A stretch of 64,000 nt of DNA from Cryptosporangium aurantiacum (GCF_900143005.1 NZ_FRCS01000001.1:930001-994000); one strand, 5' to 3'; shown: positions 23,918-34,500, counted from the stretch's first letter. Translations and numbers: made by a program. The notes: generated by a model from the sequence alone, not told the origin.

Positions 23918-24960
23918 GTCGTCAGCACGAACGCACCGAGCTCCTCCAGACGACGGAGGAACGGCTCGGCCCCGAATGCCTCGGCGGGACTGCGGACGCC
24001 GGGCTTGGGGCCGGGCCGTACGCCGGTGCCGCGCCCGTCCAGCGCGAGGTCGAGCGCGGCCTCCACCGACGCGACCGCACCGGCCCACCAGATGTCGTGG
24101 CCGGTAAGGTGCGCCGAGCGGTGGCCACCGCCGCCGGTGCGGACGTCGACAGCGACCGTGAACGCGGTCTGCGCGCGCTCAGTGGCGTCGACGTGCTCGC
24201 TGGTGAAGACCTGGGGCTCGGCGAACGTGCTGGCGGTGAGCAGGACCTCGACGTCGCGCGTCGGGACGTGCCGGGGGATCGTGACCGCGTCGCCGGTCGG
24301 GAACGGGCCGATCATCTCGCGGTCGCCCAGCGGGGCGGGGAACCGGAACGTGGTCGGGTAACTCGGTAGTGGCCCGACCCGCTGCGCGCCGTCGGTGAAC
24401 GTGATCCGCTCAACCTCGTTGAGCAGCTGCTCGGCGGTGGCGCGGGCGCCGGTCGTCATGCGCCAGCCGCTCACCGCGTACCCGACCGTCACCGTCTCGA
24501 CCGCGGGCAGGCCGTCGGTGGCGGCCGCGGCCAGGAAGTCGCCGAAGCCGCCGTAGAAGCTCAGCCCCGGGCACACCAGGACACCCGCGCGTTCCGCGGG
24601 CGCGGCGAACGTGTCGAACAGATTCTTGACGTGGTGCGCCTCCACCGCGTGGTCGACGTAGTGGGTGCCCGCGTCGATCGCCGCGGCCACCACCGGCGCA
24701 CCGGTGCACGAGTACGGCCCGGCGCAGTGGATCAGGGCCGGTGCCCCGGCGGCGAACGTGCGTAAGGCGTCCGGATCGTCGAGGGAAGCGGGCCGCACCG
24801 TCACCCGGTCGCCCTCCCCGAGATCGGCGGCGAGTGCGATCAGCCCGGTCGCGTCGCGGCCCCCGAGGACGACCGGGTGGCCACGAGCCAGGATCTCGGT
24901 GGCGACGAGCCGGCCGGTGTGGCCGGTGGCGCCGTAGACGGCGATCGGTGCTGCGGACAT
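23914..24960 (-). CDS. Saccharopine dehydrogenase-like NAD(P)-binding oxidoreductase
   Basis: The 348-residue protein starts with a Rossmann motif GATGHTG (10-16) and continues with HCAGPYSCTGAPVVAAAIDA and HYVDHAVEAHHV. These are landmarks of the saccharopine dehydrogenase/trans-acting enoyl reductase group found widely in actinobacteria. Lysine metabolism is unlikely because no other such gene is near. The substrate is unknown. A palindrome CGAAC-GTGT-GTTCG lies 20 bases upstream of its start. Confidence 0.85.
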   Translation of the reverse strand: MSAAPIAVYGATGHTGRLVATEILARGHPVVLGGRDATGLIALAADLGEGDRVTVRPASLDDPDALRTFAAGAPALIHCAGPYSCTGAPVVAAAIDAGTHYVDHAVEAHHVKNLFDTFAAPAERAGVLVCPGLSFYGGFGDFLAAAATDGLPAVETVTVGYAVSGWRMTTGARATAEQLLNEVERITFTDGAQRVGPLPSYPTTFRFPAPLGDREMIGPFPTGDAVTIPRHVPTRDVEVLLTASTFAEPQVFTSEHVDATERAQTAFTVAVDVRTGGGGHRSAHLTGHDIWWAGAVASVEAALDLALDGRGTGVRPGPKPGVRSPAEAFGAEPFLRRLEELGAFVLTT

Positions 24961-24979
24961 TGGGCACTCCTAGCCGCTT

Positions 24980-25030
24980 CGAACGTGTGTTCGGATTAAC
25001 GCTACGCCGATCCAGCGACTTCGAGAAGTC
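24980..25030. promoter_or_regulatory. Two palindromes upstream of the saccharopine-reductase-like gene
   Basis: CGAAC-GTGT-GTTCG (24980-24993) and GACTTC-GA-GAAGTC (25017-25030) are clean inverted repeats in the gap between the divergent reductase and GGDEF-EAL genes. The first resembles TetR-family operators. No regulator gene is adjacent, so the binder is unknown. Confidence 0.4.
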
Positions 25031-25144
25031 ACTGTTTACCTCACGGGACGCGCGCCGTGGTCGATCAGCTCAGATCCGCGGCGATCCGGACGAAGCCTGA
25101 GGGGAGGGGGCCACCCCGGTTCCCGAGGCGGACGGAGAGCAGAC

Positions 25145-27448
25145 GTGGCCGATCGCGCCGCCGTCTCGGCGGTTGCCCGGGTCGTTCTGCTGGGCTGCGG
25201 CCTGCTCGCACTGGCCCTCGGGGTGCACGTCTGCTGGGTCTGGTCGGGCCACGGCGCGACGTCCCCGCTGCGGCTCTGGTCACCCTGGGCGTTGATCGAG
25301 ATCTCGATTCTCGTCGGCACCGCCATGGTCGTGCTGCGCTGCGTCCTGGTGCCTGCCCAGCGGGTGGCGTGGGTGCTGGTCGCCGTCGCCTCCGCCGCCT
25401 ACGGCGTCGGCTACGTGGTCTGGGACCGCCTGATCGCCGCGGGCAACCCGCTCCCGAGTTTCTCGCTCGCCGACGCGTTCTGGCTGCCCGGACTGCCGCT
25501 GGTGGCGGTCGCGGTGTGGCTGCTCTCCCGGCCGCTGGTCGGCGGCGTCGGCGTCGTCGGGATCTGGGACGCGGTCGTCGCCGGGACGCTGGGCGCGGCG
25601 GTGATGGCGCTGATGCTCGGCCGCGAGGTGCTCACCTGGGCCGACGGGAGCCCGCTCGACGCGGTGGTCACGCTCGGCTATCCGGCGCTGACGATCGTGG
25701 TGGTCGGGATGCTCGGTTCGGTGCTCGCGCTCGCCCACTGGCGCCTCGATCCGGCCTGGCTCCTGCTCAGCACCAGCGTGCTCCTGATGGCGATCGCCAA
25801 CGCGCTGGTCAGCCGTCTGCTCGCGACCGGCTCGGAGGGCGTCGAGCTGGTGGACCAGGTGTACGGCTTCGCCGCTGTGGCGCTGGCCGCCGCGGCGTGG
25901 CAGCGGCCCCGGCGGATGTCCGCCCGCTCGCTCGACCGGTGGACGATCCTCGCGCCGCTGCTCTGTGCCGGGGTCGCGGTGCTGATCCTGGTGGTCGTGA
26001 CGGCGACCGCGCAGCCGGCGGTGGCCGCCGTGTTCGCCGCGATCTCGGTGCTCGCCGCGCTGGCTCGCATCGGGTTCGGCGTCCGGCAGTTGCTGGACGC
26101 GGGCGAGCAGCACCGCCTGGCGATCACCGACGAACTGACCGGGCTCTACAACCGACGCGGGTTCCTGCGCGGCGTCGAGGAGGCACTGGCGTCGGACAAC
26201 CGCCGGACCCGGGCGCTCCTGCTGCTCGACCTCGATCGCTTCAAGGAGGTCAACGACGGGCTCGGGCACCAGATCGGAGACCAGCTGCTCGCCGTGCTCG
26301 CACCGCGGCTCGCCGGGGCGCTGAACTCGGACGATCTGCTCGCGCGCCTGGGCGGCGACGAGTTCGCGGTGCTCACCAGCGCGCCGACGGCCGTCGACGC
26401 GGACCGGGCCGTGCAAGGGCTGGCCGAGCGATTGCTGGCCGCCGTGCGGATGCCGCTCCCGATCGGCGGGATCGCGGTGCCGATGGACGTCAGCATCGGG
26501 GTCGCGGTGGAGGGGGATGCGCCGCCCACCGGCACCGTCGGCGAGCGGACCCTCGAGCTGCTCCGGTGCGCGGACACCGCGATGTACCGGGCGAAGGGTG
26601 AGCGGCTCGGGTGGGTCCGGTACGACTCGATCGGGCCGGACCTGCAGCGCGACTCGCTGCAGCGAGCCGCCGAACTGCGAAGCCTGCTGATCGGGGCTGG
26701 CACGGGGGCGTACGGGCAGCTGGAGATGCACTACCAGGCGCTGGTGGCGACCGCGGCGACCGCGCCGGCCCGGGTGGAGGCGCTCGTGCGGTGGCGCCAT
26801 CCGGTGCACGGGATGATCGCGCCGGACCACTTCCTCGGGCTCGCCGAGCGGACCGGGTTGACGCCGTACCTCACCCGGCGGGTGCTGGGCATGGCGCTGG
26901 ACCAGGTCGCGCGGTGGCGGCAGGGCGGCGCGGACGTCGAGGTCTCGGTCAACCTCTCGGCCTCCGACCTGTGTCACCCGGCGATGGTCGACGAGGTCCT
27001 GGAGGGCCTCGCCGTGCGTGGTCTGCCGTCGTCCGCGCTGACCGTCGAGATCACCGAGCAGGTCGCGATCGGTGACCTGGACACCGGCCGCGACTTCCTG
27101 GCGCTGCTGCGGAGCGCCGGGGTCGGCGTCGCGATCGACGACTTCGGCACCGGGTACTCGGCCCTCTCGTACCTGCAGCGGCTGCCGGCGACCGAGCTGA
27201 AGCTCGACCGGTCGCTGACCGCGAAGCTGGTCGACGACCCGGCCGCCGCCGCGATCGTCCGGGCGTGCATCGACCTGGCGCACACGCTCGGGCTGGAGGT
27301 CGTCGCCGAGGGCGTCGAGACCCCGGAGCAGGCCCGGCAGCTGGTGTCGGCCGGGGCCGACCGGCTGCAGGGGTGGCTCTTCGGCAAGCCGCAGCCCGGC
27401 GGTGCGGAGCCGCCGGTCGTGCTTCCGCTGGCAGCCGCGCAGCTCTGA
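25145..27448 (+). CDS. Membrane-bound GGDEF-EAL protein (diguanylate cyclase/phosphodiesterase)
   Basis: The 767-residue protein begins with about nine to ten membrane segments (1-310), probably a sensor region. A GGDEF domain follows with an intact GGDEF (about 403-407) and NDGLGHQIGDQLL, then an EAL domain. The EAL domain has EALVRW (about 544), NLSASDL, VEITEQ, DDFGTGYS (about 664) and AEGVETPEQ. Both catalytic signatures are complete, so it could make and degrade cyclic di-GMP. Which activity dominates cannot be read. The start is GTG. It stands alone between two intergenic regions. Confidence 0.93.
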   Translation: MADRAAVSAVARVVLLGCGLLALALGVHVCWVWSGHGATSPLRLWSPWALIEISILVGTAMVVLRCVLVPAQRVAWVLVAVASAAYGVGYVVWDRLIAAGNPLPSFSLADAFWLPGLPLVAVAVWLLSRPLVGGVGVVGIWDAVVAGTLGAAVMALMLGREVLTWADGSPLDAVVTLGYPALTIVVVGMLGSVLALAHWRLDPAWLLLSTSVLLMAIANALVSRLLATGSEGVELVDQVYGFAAVALAAAAWQRPRRMSARSLDRWTILAPLLCAGVAVLILVVVTATAQPAVAAVFAAISVLAALARIGFGVRQLLDAGEQHRLAITDELTGLYNRRGFLRGVEEALASDNRRTRALLLLDLDRFKEVNDGLGHQIGDQLLAVLAPRLAGALNSDDLLARLGGDEFAVLTSAPTAVDADRAVQGLAERLLAAVRMPLPIGGIAVPMDVSIGVAVEGDAPPTGTVGERTLELLRCADTAMYRAKGERLGWVRYDSIGPDLQRDSLQRAAELRSLLIGAGTGAYGQLEMHYQALVATAATAPARVEALVRWRHPVHGMIAPDHFLGLAERTGLTPYLTRRVLGMALDQVARWRQGGADVEVSVNLSASDLCHPAMVDEVLEGLAVRGLPSSALTVEITEQVAIGDLDTGRDFLALLRSAGVGVAIDDFGTGYSALSYLQRLPATELKLDRSLTAKLVDDPAAAAIVRACIDLAHTLGLEVVAEGVETPEQARQLVSAGADRLQGWLFGKPQPGGAEPPVVLPLAAAQL

Positions 27449-27462
27449 CATCACCCATGGGG

Positions 27463-27521
27463 TTGACAGCGCACCATCGCGCCACCATTCTTAACCCATC
27501 GGTTCTAGAACTAGGTGGTTA
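27463..27521 (+). promoter_or_regulatory. Promoter and likely ArsR operator
   Basis: TTGACA (27463-27468) and CATTCT (27486-27491) are 17 bases apart. A 30-base imperfect palindrome (27492-27521, outer arms TAACC/GGTTA, core GTTCTAGAAC) covers the predicted transcription start and ends three bases before the ArsR ATG. This is the expected layout for autorepression. Confidence 0.6.
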
Positions 27522-27524
27522 TGA

Positions 27525-27878
27525 ATGGCGGTCGACCAGCTCAGTCTTGTGTTCAGCGCGTTGGCCGATCCGACGCGCCGGGCGATCCTCGCGCGCCTCG
27601 CCGCGCACGGTGACGCCACCGTCGCCGAGCTGACCGGCCCGTTCGCGATGTCCCAGCCGGCGATCTCCAAACACCTCAAGGTGCTGGAGAACGCCGGGCT
27701 GATCTCCCGTGCCAGGCGGGCGACCGCCCGCCTGAGCCACCTGGAGGCGAAGCCGATGCGCGAAGCGACCGACTGGCTGGCCGAGTACCGCCGGTTCTGG
27801 GAGACCAGCCACGAACGACTCGACGAACTCCTCGCCGAGCTGCAGCAATCCCCGACGAACGGAGCGAACGATGGCTAA
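27525..27878 (+). CDS. ArsR-family transcriptional regulator
   Basis: The 117-residue winged-helix protein (FSALADPTRRAILARLAAHG; MSQPAISKHLKVLENAGLI) is of the type paired with AHSA1-domain proteins. There are no Cys metal ligands, so it is not a classical arsenic sensor. It overlaps the following AHSA1 gene by eight bases, and the pair forms one operon under the promoter just upstream. Confidence 0.93.
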   Translation: MAVDQLSLVFSALADPTRRAILARLAAHGDATVAELTGPFAMSQPAISKHLKVLENAGLISRARRATARLSHLEAKPMREATDWLAEYRRFWETSHERLDELLAELQQSPTNGANDG

Positions 27879-28347
27879 GACCGAGATCATCGCCGAGCCC
27901 GGCACCTCCCAGATCGTCGTGACGCGGGAGTTCCAGGCCCCGCGTGACCTGGTGTTCCGGGCCTACACCGATCCGGACCTCATCCCGCGTTGGCTCGGCC
28001 CGCGCGAGCTGACGACGAAGGTCACCGACTACGACGTCCGGGACGGTGGCCGGTACCGGTACGTCCACGCGGACCCCGACGGCAATGAGTACGCGTTCCG
28101 CGGCGTCTTCCACGGCACGCCGACGCCCGACCTCACGACGCAGACGTTCGAGTACGAGGGCATGCCGGGCCACGTCGCGCTGGAGGCCGTGACGATGACC
28201 GAGGTGGACGGCCGCACGGTCGTCCGCACGCTCTCCAGCTTCCAGTCGGTCGAGGACCGCGACGGCATCGTCGAGTCCGGAATGGAGACCGGGATTCGCG
28301 ACTCCGACGAGCGGCTCGAGGCGCTGCTCGCCGAACTACAGCCGTAA
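27871..28347 (+). CDS. SRPBCC/AHSA1-domain protein
   Basis: The 158-residue protein has the START/AHSA1 fold: REFQAPRDLVFRAYTDPDLI, RWLGPRELT, YDVRDGGRYRYVHADPDG and the C-terminal helix SDERLEALLAEL. This fold forms a hydrophobic pocket. Actinobacterial ArsR-AHSA1 pairs are very common but their ligands are mostly unknown. The LLM oxidoreductase gene starts ten bases after its stop and may be cotranscribed. Confidence 0.92.
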   Translation: MAKTEIIAEPGTSQIVVTREFQAPRDLVFRAYTDPDLIPRWLGPRELTTKVTDYDVRDGGRYRYVHADPDGNEYAFRGVFHGTPTPDLTTQTFEYEGMPGHVALEAVTMTEVDGRTVVRTLSSFQSVEDRDGIVESGMETGIRDSDERLEALLAELQP

Positions 28348-28357
28348 TCTCGGGGGC

Positions 28358-29218
28358 ATGGCACAACGACTCGTGAGCGTGTGGCAACCCTTCTTCATCG
28401 CCAACAAAGACCGGGACGCCGTCCTCGACGCCGCCACCGAACTGGAAGAGCTGGGATATCACCGGCTCTGGTTCTCGGCGGGCTTCAAGGAGGGCGTCCC
28501 GGCCCGTTTCCGGGAGATCCTCGACGGCACGAAGCGGATCGGCGTCGCGCCCGGAATCGTCAGCATCTGGCACGCGTCCCCAGCGGACGCGGCCGCGTTC
28601 ACCGCGGACGCCGAGGCCGCGCACCCCGGCCGCTTCCTCCTCGGGCTCGGCGCGAGCCACGCCGTCCTCGTCGAGAGCGGCGGTGAGCAGTACCGCAAGC
28701 CGTACTCGAAGATGGTCGAGTACCTCGACGCGCTCGACGCCGCCGGAAGCCCGCCCGAGCAGCGCGTGCTCGCCGCGCTCGGGCCGCGGATGCTCGAGCT
28801 CTCGCGTGAACGGGCGTGCGGAGCGCACCCGTACTTCGTCCCCGCCGAACACACCGAACAGGCCCGTGCGGTGCTGGGGCCCGAGGCGCTGCTCGCGCCC
28901 GAGGTGGCGGTCGTCCTCGAGCCGGACGCCGAGCGGGCGCGCGCCGTAGCCAGGGAGTACACCACCGGGTACCTCACGCTGCCGAACTACACCCAGAACC
29001 TCCGGCGCCTCGGCTGGACCGACGCGGACCTGGCCGGCGGCGGCAGCGACCGGCTCGTTGACGCGCTGATCCCGTGGGGCACCGCCGAGCAGGTCGCGGC
29101 CGGGATCGAGAAGCACTACACGGCCGGTGCCGACGAGGTGACGATCCAGGTCCTGGGCGTCGGCGCGAAAGACTTCCCCGGTGACGCGTTCCGCGCGCTG
29201 GCGGCCGCGCTGATCTGA
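28358..29218 (+). CDS. F420-dependent LLM-class oxidoreductase
   Basis: The 286-residue luciferase-like monooxygenase family protein shows VSVWQPFF, IGVAPGIVSIWH, GRFLLGLGASHA and LAALGPRMLELSRERACGAH. These match the actinobacterial F420 subgroup rather than flavin luciferases. Members transfer hydride between F420 and diverse substrates. The ATG follows the AHSA1 gene by ten bases, so regulation by the ArsR protein is plausible. The substrate is unknown. Confidence 0.88.
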   Translation: MAQRLVSVWQPFFIANKDRDAVLDAATELEELGYHRLWFSAGFKEGVPARFREILDGTKRIGVAPGIVSIWHASPADAAAFTADAEAAHPGRFLLGLGASHAVLVESGGEQYRKPYSKMVEYLDALDAAGSPPEQRVLAALGPRMLELSRERACGAHPYFVPAEHTEQARAVLGPEALLAPEVAVVLEPDAERARAVAREYTTGYLTLPNYTQNLRRLGWTDADLAGGGSDRLVDALIPWGTAEQVAAGIEKHYTAGADEVTIQVLGVGAKDFPGDAFRALAAALI

Positions 29219-29322
29219 CCGCGCCATCGGCGGTTTCGCCGGTTCCGCACAACTCGCGGGTGTTCGGCGTCGGGGTCGGCCAGACTGGGTCGGAGCGACC
29301 CCGACGCCGAGGAGCGCCCTCC

Positions 29323-31533
29323 ATGAGCACTCGAACCGCCTACCGGACCTGCCCGCTCTGCGAAGCCGTCTGCGGCCTCGAGATCACGCTCTCCGGCCGG
29401 GACGTCGTCCGGGTCCGTGGTGACCGGGACGACGTCTTCAGCCGTGGTTTCATCTGCCCGAAGGGCGCGACGCTCGGCGACCTCGACCAGGACCCCGATC
29501 GGCTGACCGGGCCGCTCGTCCGCCGCGACGGCGTCCTGACCCCGGCCACCTGGGACGAGGCGTTCGCCGCCGTGGAGGCCGGGCTGGGCCGGGTCGCCGC
29601 GGAGCACGGCCGGGAGTCGGTCGCGCTGTACTTCGGCAACCCGAACGCGCACACGCTCGGTGGCGGGCTCTACCTAGGTGCGCTGCGCAAGGCGATCGGC
29701 ACCCGCAACGTCTACAGCGCGGCCAGCGTCGACCAGCTCCCCAAGCACGTCTCGGCCGGGCTGATGTTCGGCGACCCGACCGCGATCCCGGTGCCCGACC
29801 TGGACCGCACCGACTACCTGCTGATGCTCGGCGCCAACCCGGTCGAGTCCAACGGCAGCCTGTGCACAGCCCCCGACTTCCCCGGCCGCCTCAAGGCGCT
29901 GCGGGCGCGCGGCGGGCGACTCGTCGTCGTCGACCCGCGCCGCACCCGGACCGCCGCGCTCGCCGACCGGCACCTGTTCATCCGCCCCGGCACCGACCCG
30001 TACCTGCTGCTCGGCATCGTGCACACGCTGTTCGCCGAGAACCTGGTGGCCGCGCTGGACGACCGCTTCGCGGGTGTCGAGGAACTGCGCGTGCTGGCCA
30101 AGGAGTTCACGCCGTCCGCGATGGCCGACGTGTGCGGCGTCCCGGCCGAGGAGATCGAGACGCTGGCCCGTGAGCTCGCGGCGGCCGAGACCGCCGTGGT
30201 GTACGGCCGGATCGGCACGTCGACCGCCGAGTTCGGGACGCTGACCAGCTGGCTCGTCGACGTCGTCACCACGCTGACCGGCAACCTCGACCGGCCGGGC
30301 GGCGGCATGTTCGGCGCACCACCGCACGGCCGCACGCGCTGGCGCAAGCCGTTCCGGACCGGCCGCTGGAGCAGCCGGGTCCGGGGCCTGCCGGAGGTCA
30401 TCGGCGAGCTCCCGGTCGCGACCCTCGCCGACGAGATCCGGACGCCCGGCGACGGCCAGGTCCGCGCGCTGGTCACGGTGGCGGGCAACCCGGTGCTGTC
30501 CACCCCGGACGGACCCGGCCTGGACGCGGCGCTGGAGACGCTCGACTTCATGGTCAGCGTCGACCCGTACTTGAACGCGACCACCCGGCGCGCGGACGTG
30601 ATCCTCCCGCCGCCCCGGATCCTGGAAGCCGGCCACTACGACGTCGCGCTGCTCGGGTTCGCGGTCCGGCGGGTGGCGCGCTACTCCCCGCCGGTGCTCG
30701 CCCCTCTCGACGGCAGGCCGAACGAGGCGCAGATCCTCGCGAAGCTCGCGCTGATCGCCGCCGGGCAGGGCGTGGACGCCGATCCGGCGCTGCTCGACGA
30801 GGGCTTGATCGGCGCGGCGCTGGCGCACGCCGTGGCCGACCCGACGTCCCCGGTGCACGGACGCGACGCCGGTGAGCTCGCGGCGGAGCTGACCGGTGCG
30901 GACGGCACCGAACGACGGCTGGACCTGATGCTGCGGCTCGGCAGCTACGGTGACGCGTTCGGCGCCCGTCCCGGCGGGCTCTCGCTGCGACGGCTGCTGG
31001 ACGCTCCGCACGGCCTCGACCTCGGTCCGCTGGAGCCCGCGCTCGACGCGCTGGTGGCCACCGCGTCCGGGAAGGTCGAGCTGGCACCCGCGCCGATCGT
31101 CGCCGACCTGGCCCGGCTCCGCTCCGGCGCAGGCGCCCGGCGCGACGGGTTCGTGCTGGTCGGGCGGCGGAACCTGCGGACGAACAACAGCTGGTCACAC
31201 AACGTCCGCGCGCTGGCGGGCGGGTCGAACCGGTGCACGCTGCAGATGAACACCGACGACGCCGCCCGGCTCGGGCTCGCGGCCGGGCAGGAGGTGTGGG
31301 TCCGCTCGCGGGTCGGCGCGGTGGCGACCGTGCTGGAGCCGAGCGAGACGATCATGCCCGGCGTCGTCAGCCTGCCGCACGGCTTCGGGCACGGCCTGCC
31401 CGGCACCCGGCAGCGGGTCGCGGAGCAGACCTCAGGCGTCAACGCGAACACGCTCACCGACCCCGACCTGCTCGACGCGCTGAGCGGCACCGCCGTCCTC
31501 AACGGAATCCCGGTGGAGGTCGGCGCTAACTGA
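29323..31533 (+). CDS. Molybdopterin oxidoreductase (formate dehydrogenase/nitrate reductase-like)
   Basis: The 736-residue protein binds a 4Fe-4S cluster through C10, C13, C17 and C45 (CPLCEAVC ... FICPKG) and then shows the bis-MGD fold. Landmarks are NPNAHTLGGGLYLGALRKAI, MLGANPVESNGS, VVDPRRT, GNLDRPGGGMF, NTDDAARLGL and NANTLTDPDLLD. The place where formate dehydrogenases have Cys or selenocysteine reads SVDQLPKHVSAGLMFG, with no Cys, so the Mo ligand differs. The ATG at 29323 follows GAGGAG; a longer in-frame start lacks a ribosome site. No export signal or partner subunit gene is present, so it is probably cytoplasmic. Its 3' end overlaps the convergent kinase gene by eight bases. Confidence 0.88.
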   Translation: MSTRTAYRTCPLCEAVCGLEITLSGRDVVRVRGDRDDVFSRGFICPKGATLGDLDQDPDRLTGPLVRRDGVLTPATWDEAFAAVEAGLGRVAAEHGRESVALYFGNPNAHTLGGGLYLGALRKAIGTRNVYSAASVDQLPKHVSAGLMFGDPTAIPVPDLDRTDYLLMLGANPVESNGSLCTAPDFPGRLKALRARGGRLVVVDPRRTRTAALADRHLFIRPGTDPYLLLGIVHTLFAENLVAALDDRFAGVEELRVLAKEFTPSAMADVCGVPAEEIETLARELAAAETAVVYGRIGTSTAEFGTLTSWLVDVVTTLTGNLDRPGGGMFGAPPHGRTRWRKPFRTGRWSSRVRGLPEVIGELPVATLADEIRTPGDGQVRALVTVAGNPVLSTPDGPGLDAALETLDFMVSVDPYLNATTRRADVILPPPRILEAGHYDVALLGFAVRRVARYSPPVLAPLDGRPNEAQILAKLALIAAGQGVDADPALLDEGLIGAALAHAVADPTSPVHGRDAGELAAELTGADGTERRLDLMLRLGSYGDAFGARPGGLSLRRLLDAPHGLDLGPLEPALDALVATASGKVELAPAPIVADLARLRSGAGARRDGFVLVGRRNLRTNNSWSHNVRALAGGSNRCTLQMNTDDAARLGLAAGQEVWVRSRVGAVATVLEPSETIMPGVVSLPHGFGHGLPGTRQRVAEQTSGVNANTLTDPDLLDALSGTAVLNGIPVEVGAN

Positions 31534-34500
31534 CGTGCACGCGGTTCCGGCCGGCGTGCTTCGCCAGGTACAGGCAGCGGTCCGCGCGCCCCAGTAGCGT
31601 GCTGACCAGCGTGTCCGCGTCCGGATCCGCGTCCAGGTCGGCGTCGCGCAGGTAGGTGACGCCGAGGCTGATCGTCACCCGCAGCGGCCCGGCCGACGTC
31701 GGCACCGGGTCCTCGGCCACCGCGGCCCGCAGCTGCTCCGCGACCCGCGCCGCCTCCACCGGCCCGGCGCGGAGCAGCAGCGCGAACTCCTCACCGCCGT
31801 ACCGGCCGAGCAGCCCGAGCCCGCGGCCGTTCTGCCGGAGCCGCCCGGCGACCACCTGGATCACCTCGTCGCCGACCTGGTGGCCGTGCTCGTCGTTGAC
31901 CTGCTTGAAGTGGTCGATGTCGATCATCATCGCGGCGATCGGCCAGCTCGCCGCCCGGTCCCGCCTGCTGACCGCGACGTCCTGGGTGGCCAGCTCGAAG
32001 AAGTGGCGGCGGTTGGCGACGCCGGTCAGCCCGTCGATCGTCGCGAGCCGCCGGACCTCGGCGAACAGCCGGGCGTTCTCGTAGGCGACCATGCCCTGCC
32101 CGACCAGCGCACCGGCGATCTCGGCCACGCCGTCGTCGTAGTCGTCCGGTGAGCCGGTCGCGAACAGCAGGACGCCGAGCCGCTCGTCGCGCGCCACCAG
32201 CGGCAGCGCCAGCCAGCACCGGGCGTCCGGCAGCGCGTCGGTGACCAGGCGCGGCGCGTCGGACCGGCTCACCGCCGGTTCGGCCGTCTCGAGCAGGTGC
32301 AGCAGCCGGGCGTCGGCCTCCATCGCGACCGGGTGCGATCCGGTCGGGATGTTCAGGCCGTCGCCGGGGTCGTCCAGCCCGTCCGCCGCCGCGACCGCGG
32401 CGAAGATGCCGGCCAGGTCGTCGGTGCGGTGGTGCCGTCCGGTACGCGACGCGGCCCGTACCCAGACCAGCGGCGGCTCCGGCCCGGCCTGGATCAGCCA
32501 GCCGCTGTCGCCCCCGACGACACCGAACACGACCGTGAGCAGCCGCCGCAGCACCTGCTCGGGCGTCGGTTCGAGGATTCCGGTGATCGCGGCCAGCGCG
32601 TCCCGCAGCGTCTCGGCGAGGTCGCGCTGGCGGTTCGCGGCACCGACCGCCACCTCTAGCTGCGCGGCTCGCGCGGTCTCCAGCGCCACCGCGACGTGGC
32701 TGGTGATCGCGGTGAGCACGCCGACGTCGTCCGCGGTGAAGATGCCCTTCGCGACCCGGCTGTCCAGGTAGACGACGCCGAGCAGCCGGCCGTCGAGCAG
32801 GATCGGCGCCGCCATGATGCTGCGCAGCCCGTGCAGGACGACGCTCTCCGCGCCGAGCGCTGCACCCTCCTCGGTGCCGGTGACGACCATCGCGGTGCGG
32901 CTCTGCCAGACCCGCTCGACCAGCGTCGCGCTGTAGCCGGTGAGCGTGCCGAGGTCGGTGCGCGCGGCGTCGCGTCCCCCGTGCGGGCGCAGCCGGCCGG
33001 TGTCGTCGACCAGGAACAGGTAGGCGCGTTCCGCGCCGAGGATCCGGATCGTCTCGTCCAGCGCGACCGCGGCCACCCGGGCCGGATCGAGCACGCGGGA
33101 CGCGGCGAGCCCGACCTGCTGGATCGCGTCCAGCCGCTGCCGGTACAGGCTGACCGCGACACCGTCGGAGGACCGGGCCTGGTGCAGCGTGACCCGGGAC
33201 GCGCTGTCCAGGCCGAACTCCGACGCGAGCTGGCGGGCCCGGTGCGGCCAGCGCTGCTCGACGGCGAGCGCCAGCGCGTACCGTGCCTGCCGGTCGCGTT
33301 CGCCGTCCGCGCCCAGACTCTGCAGGGCCCGAGCCCTGATCCGGGCCGTCTCGAACGCCACCAGCGGCGCGTCCACGGCGCGCAGCACCGGCTCGGCGGT
33401 GTTCAGCGCCCGCAGCGCACGGTCGGTGCGCCCCTCGCACAGCAGCAGCCCGGCGCGCGTCACCCGATGGTGTGCCCGCAGCATCGGGGTGTTGGCGACG
33501 AGGCCGAGCGCCCGCACCGCCGCGCGGGCCTGCGCCAGCCGCCGTGCCCGGTCGTCCTTGCTCGCGACGCGGACCTGCTCGAGCCGCCCGTACGCCTGGT
33601 AGACGTAGAGCCCCCGGTGGATCGGGATCAGCGCCCACCAGGGCACCGCGGCGTCCTCCAGGTCCGCGACGGCCTCGTCGAACGCCGGGCCGCAGTCGCC
33701 CTGCTCCACCTCGGACAGCATCGCCACGTAGCTCAGGTCGACGCGTTCCCAGCGCGCCCGTCCGCCGTCGGCTCGTGCCCTGGCCAGCTGCGCGGCGGCC
33801 TCCGCGGGCCGCCCCTGCAGCGCGAGCAGCCCGACGTTGCACGCGTGCACGGTCGAGTTCAGCGCGCCGTCGCTGGCCTCGACCAGCGCCTGGCGACGGG
33901 TGAACACCTCCTCGGCGCCCCCGACGTCGCCGCGCAGCAGCGTGTCCCAGCAGAGCACCGACAGCAGGTCGATCCGGCGGCCGGCGTCCAGCCACCGGGC
34001 GCGGTTGGCGAGCACCGCACGGACCCGCTCGCCCTGGTCGAAGCCGAAGAACTGCTCGTCCAGCGCCTCCAGCCAGTCGACGAACGCGGTCAGCTGCGGG
34101 TCGCCGACGTCCTCGGCCGTGCGGTGCGCCCGCCGGGTCAGCCACCGCCCGTACCGGCGCAGGCCGATGATGTAGACGAGGTGCGCCGCCGCCATCGCCA
34201 TCCGCGCGCTCTCCGGGCCGCGGCCGATCCGGGCGGTCAGGAAGACCCGCCGCAGTGTGAACGCCAGCGAGACGGTCGGCCGTAACTGCCGGGCGTACGC
34301 CAGCGCGCCGGCGTCGTAGAGCTCGGTGAGCAGGCAGTACAGGTCGCGCTGCGGTTCCCGGACGGTGCCGTAACCGATCCGGGTCAGCATGATCGCCAGC
34401 CCGGCCAGCACCTGCCAGAGCGTCGAGAAGACGAGCACGAACGGGTTGTCCGGCAGCGGCCTGCCGAGCTCCAGCAGCGCTTCGTCGACGGCCTGCGACT

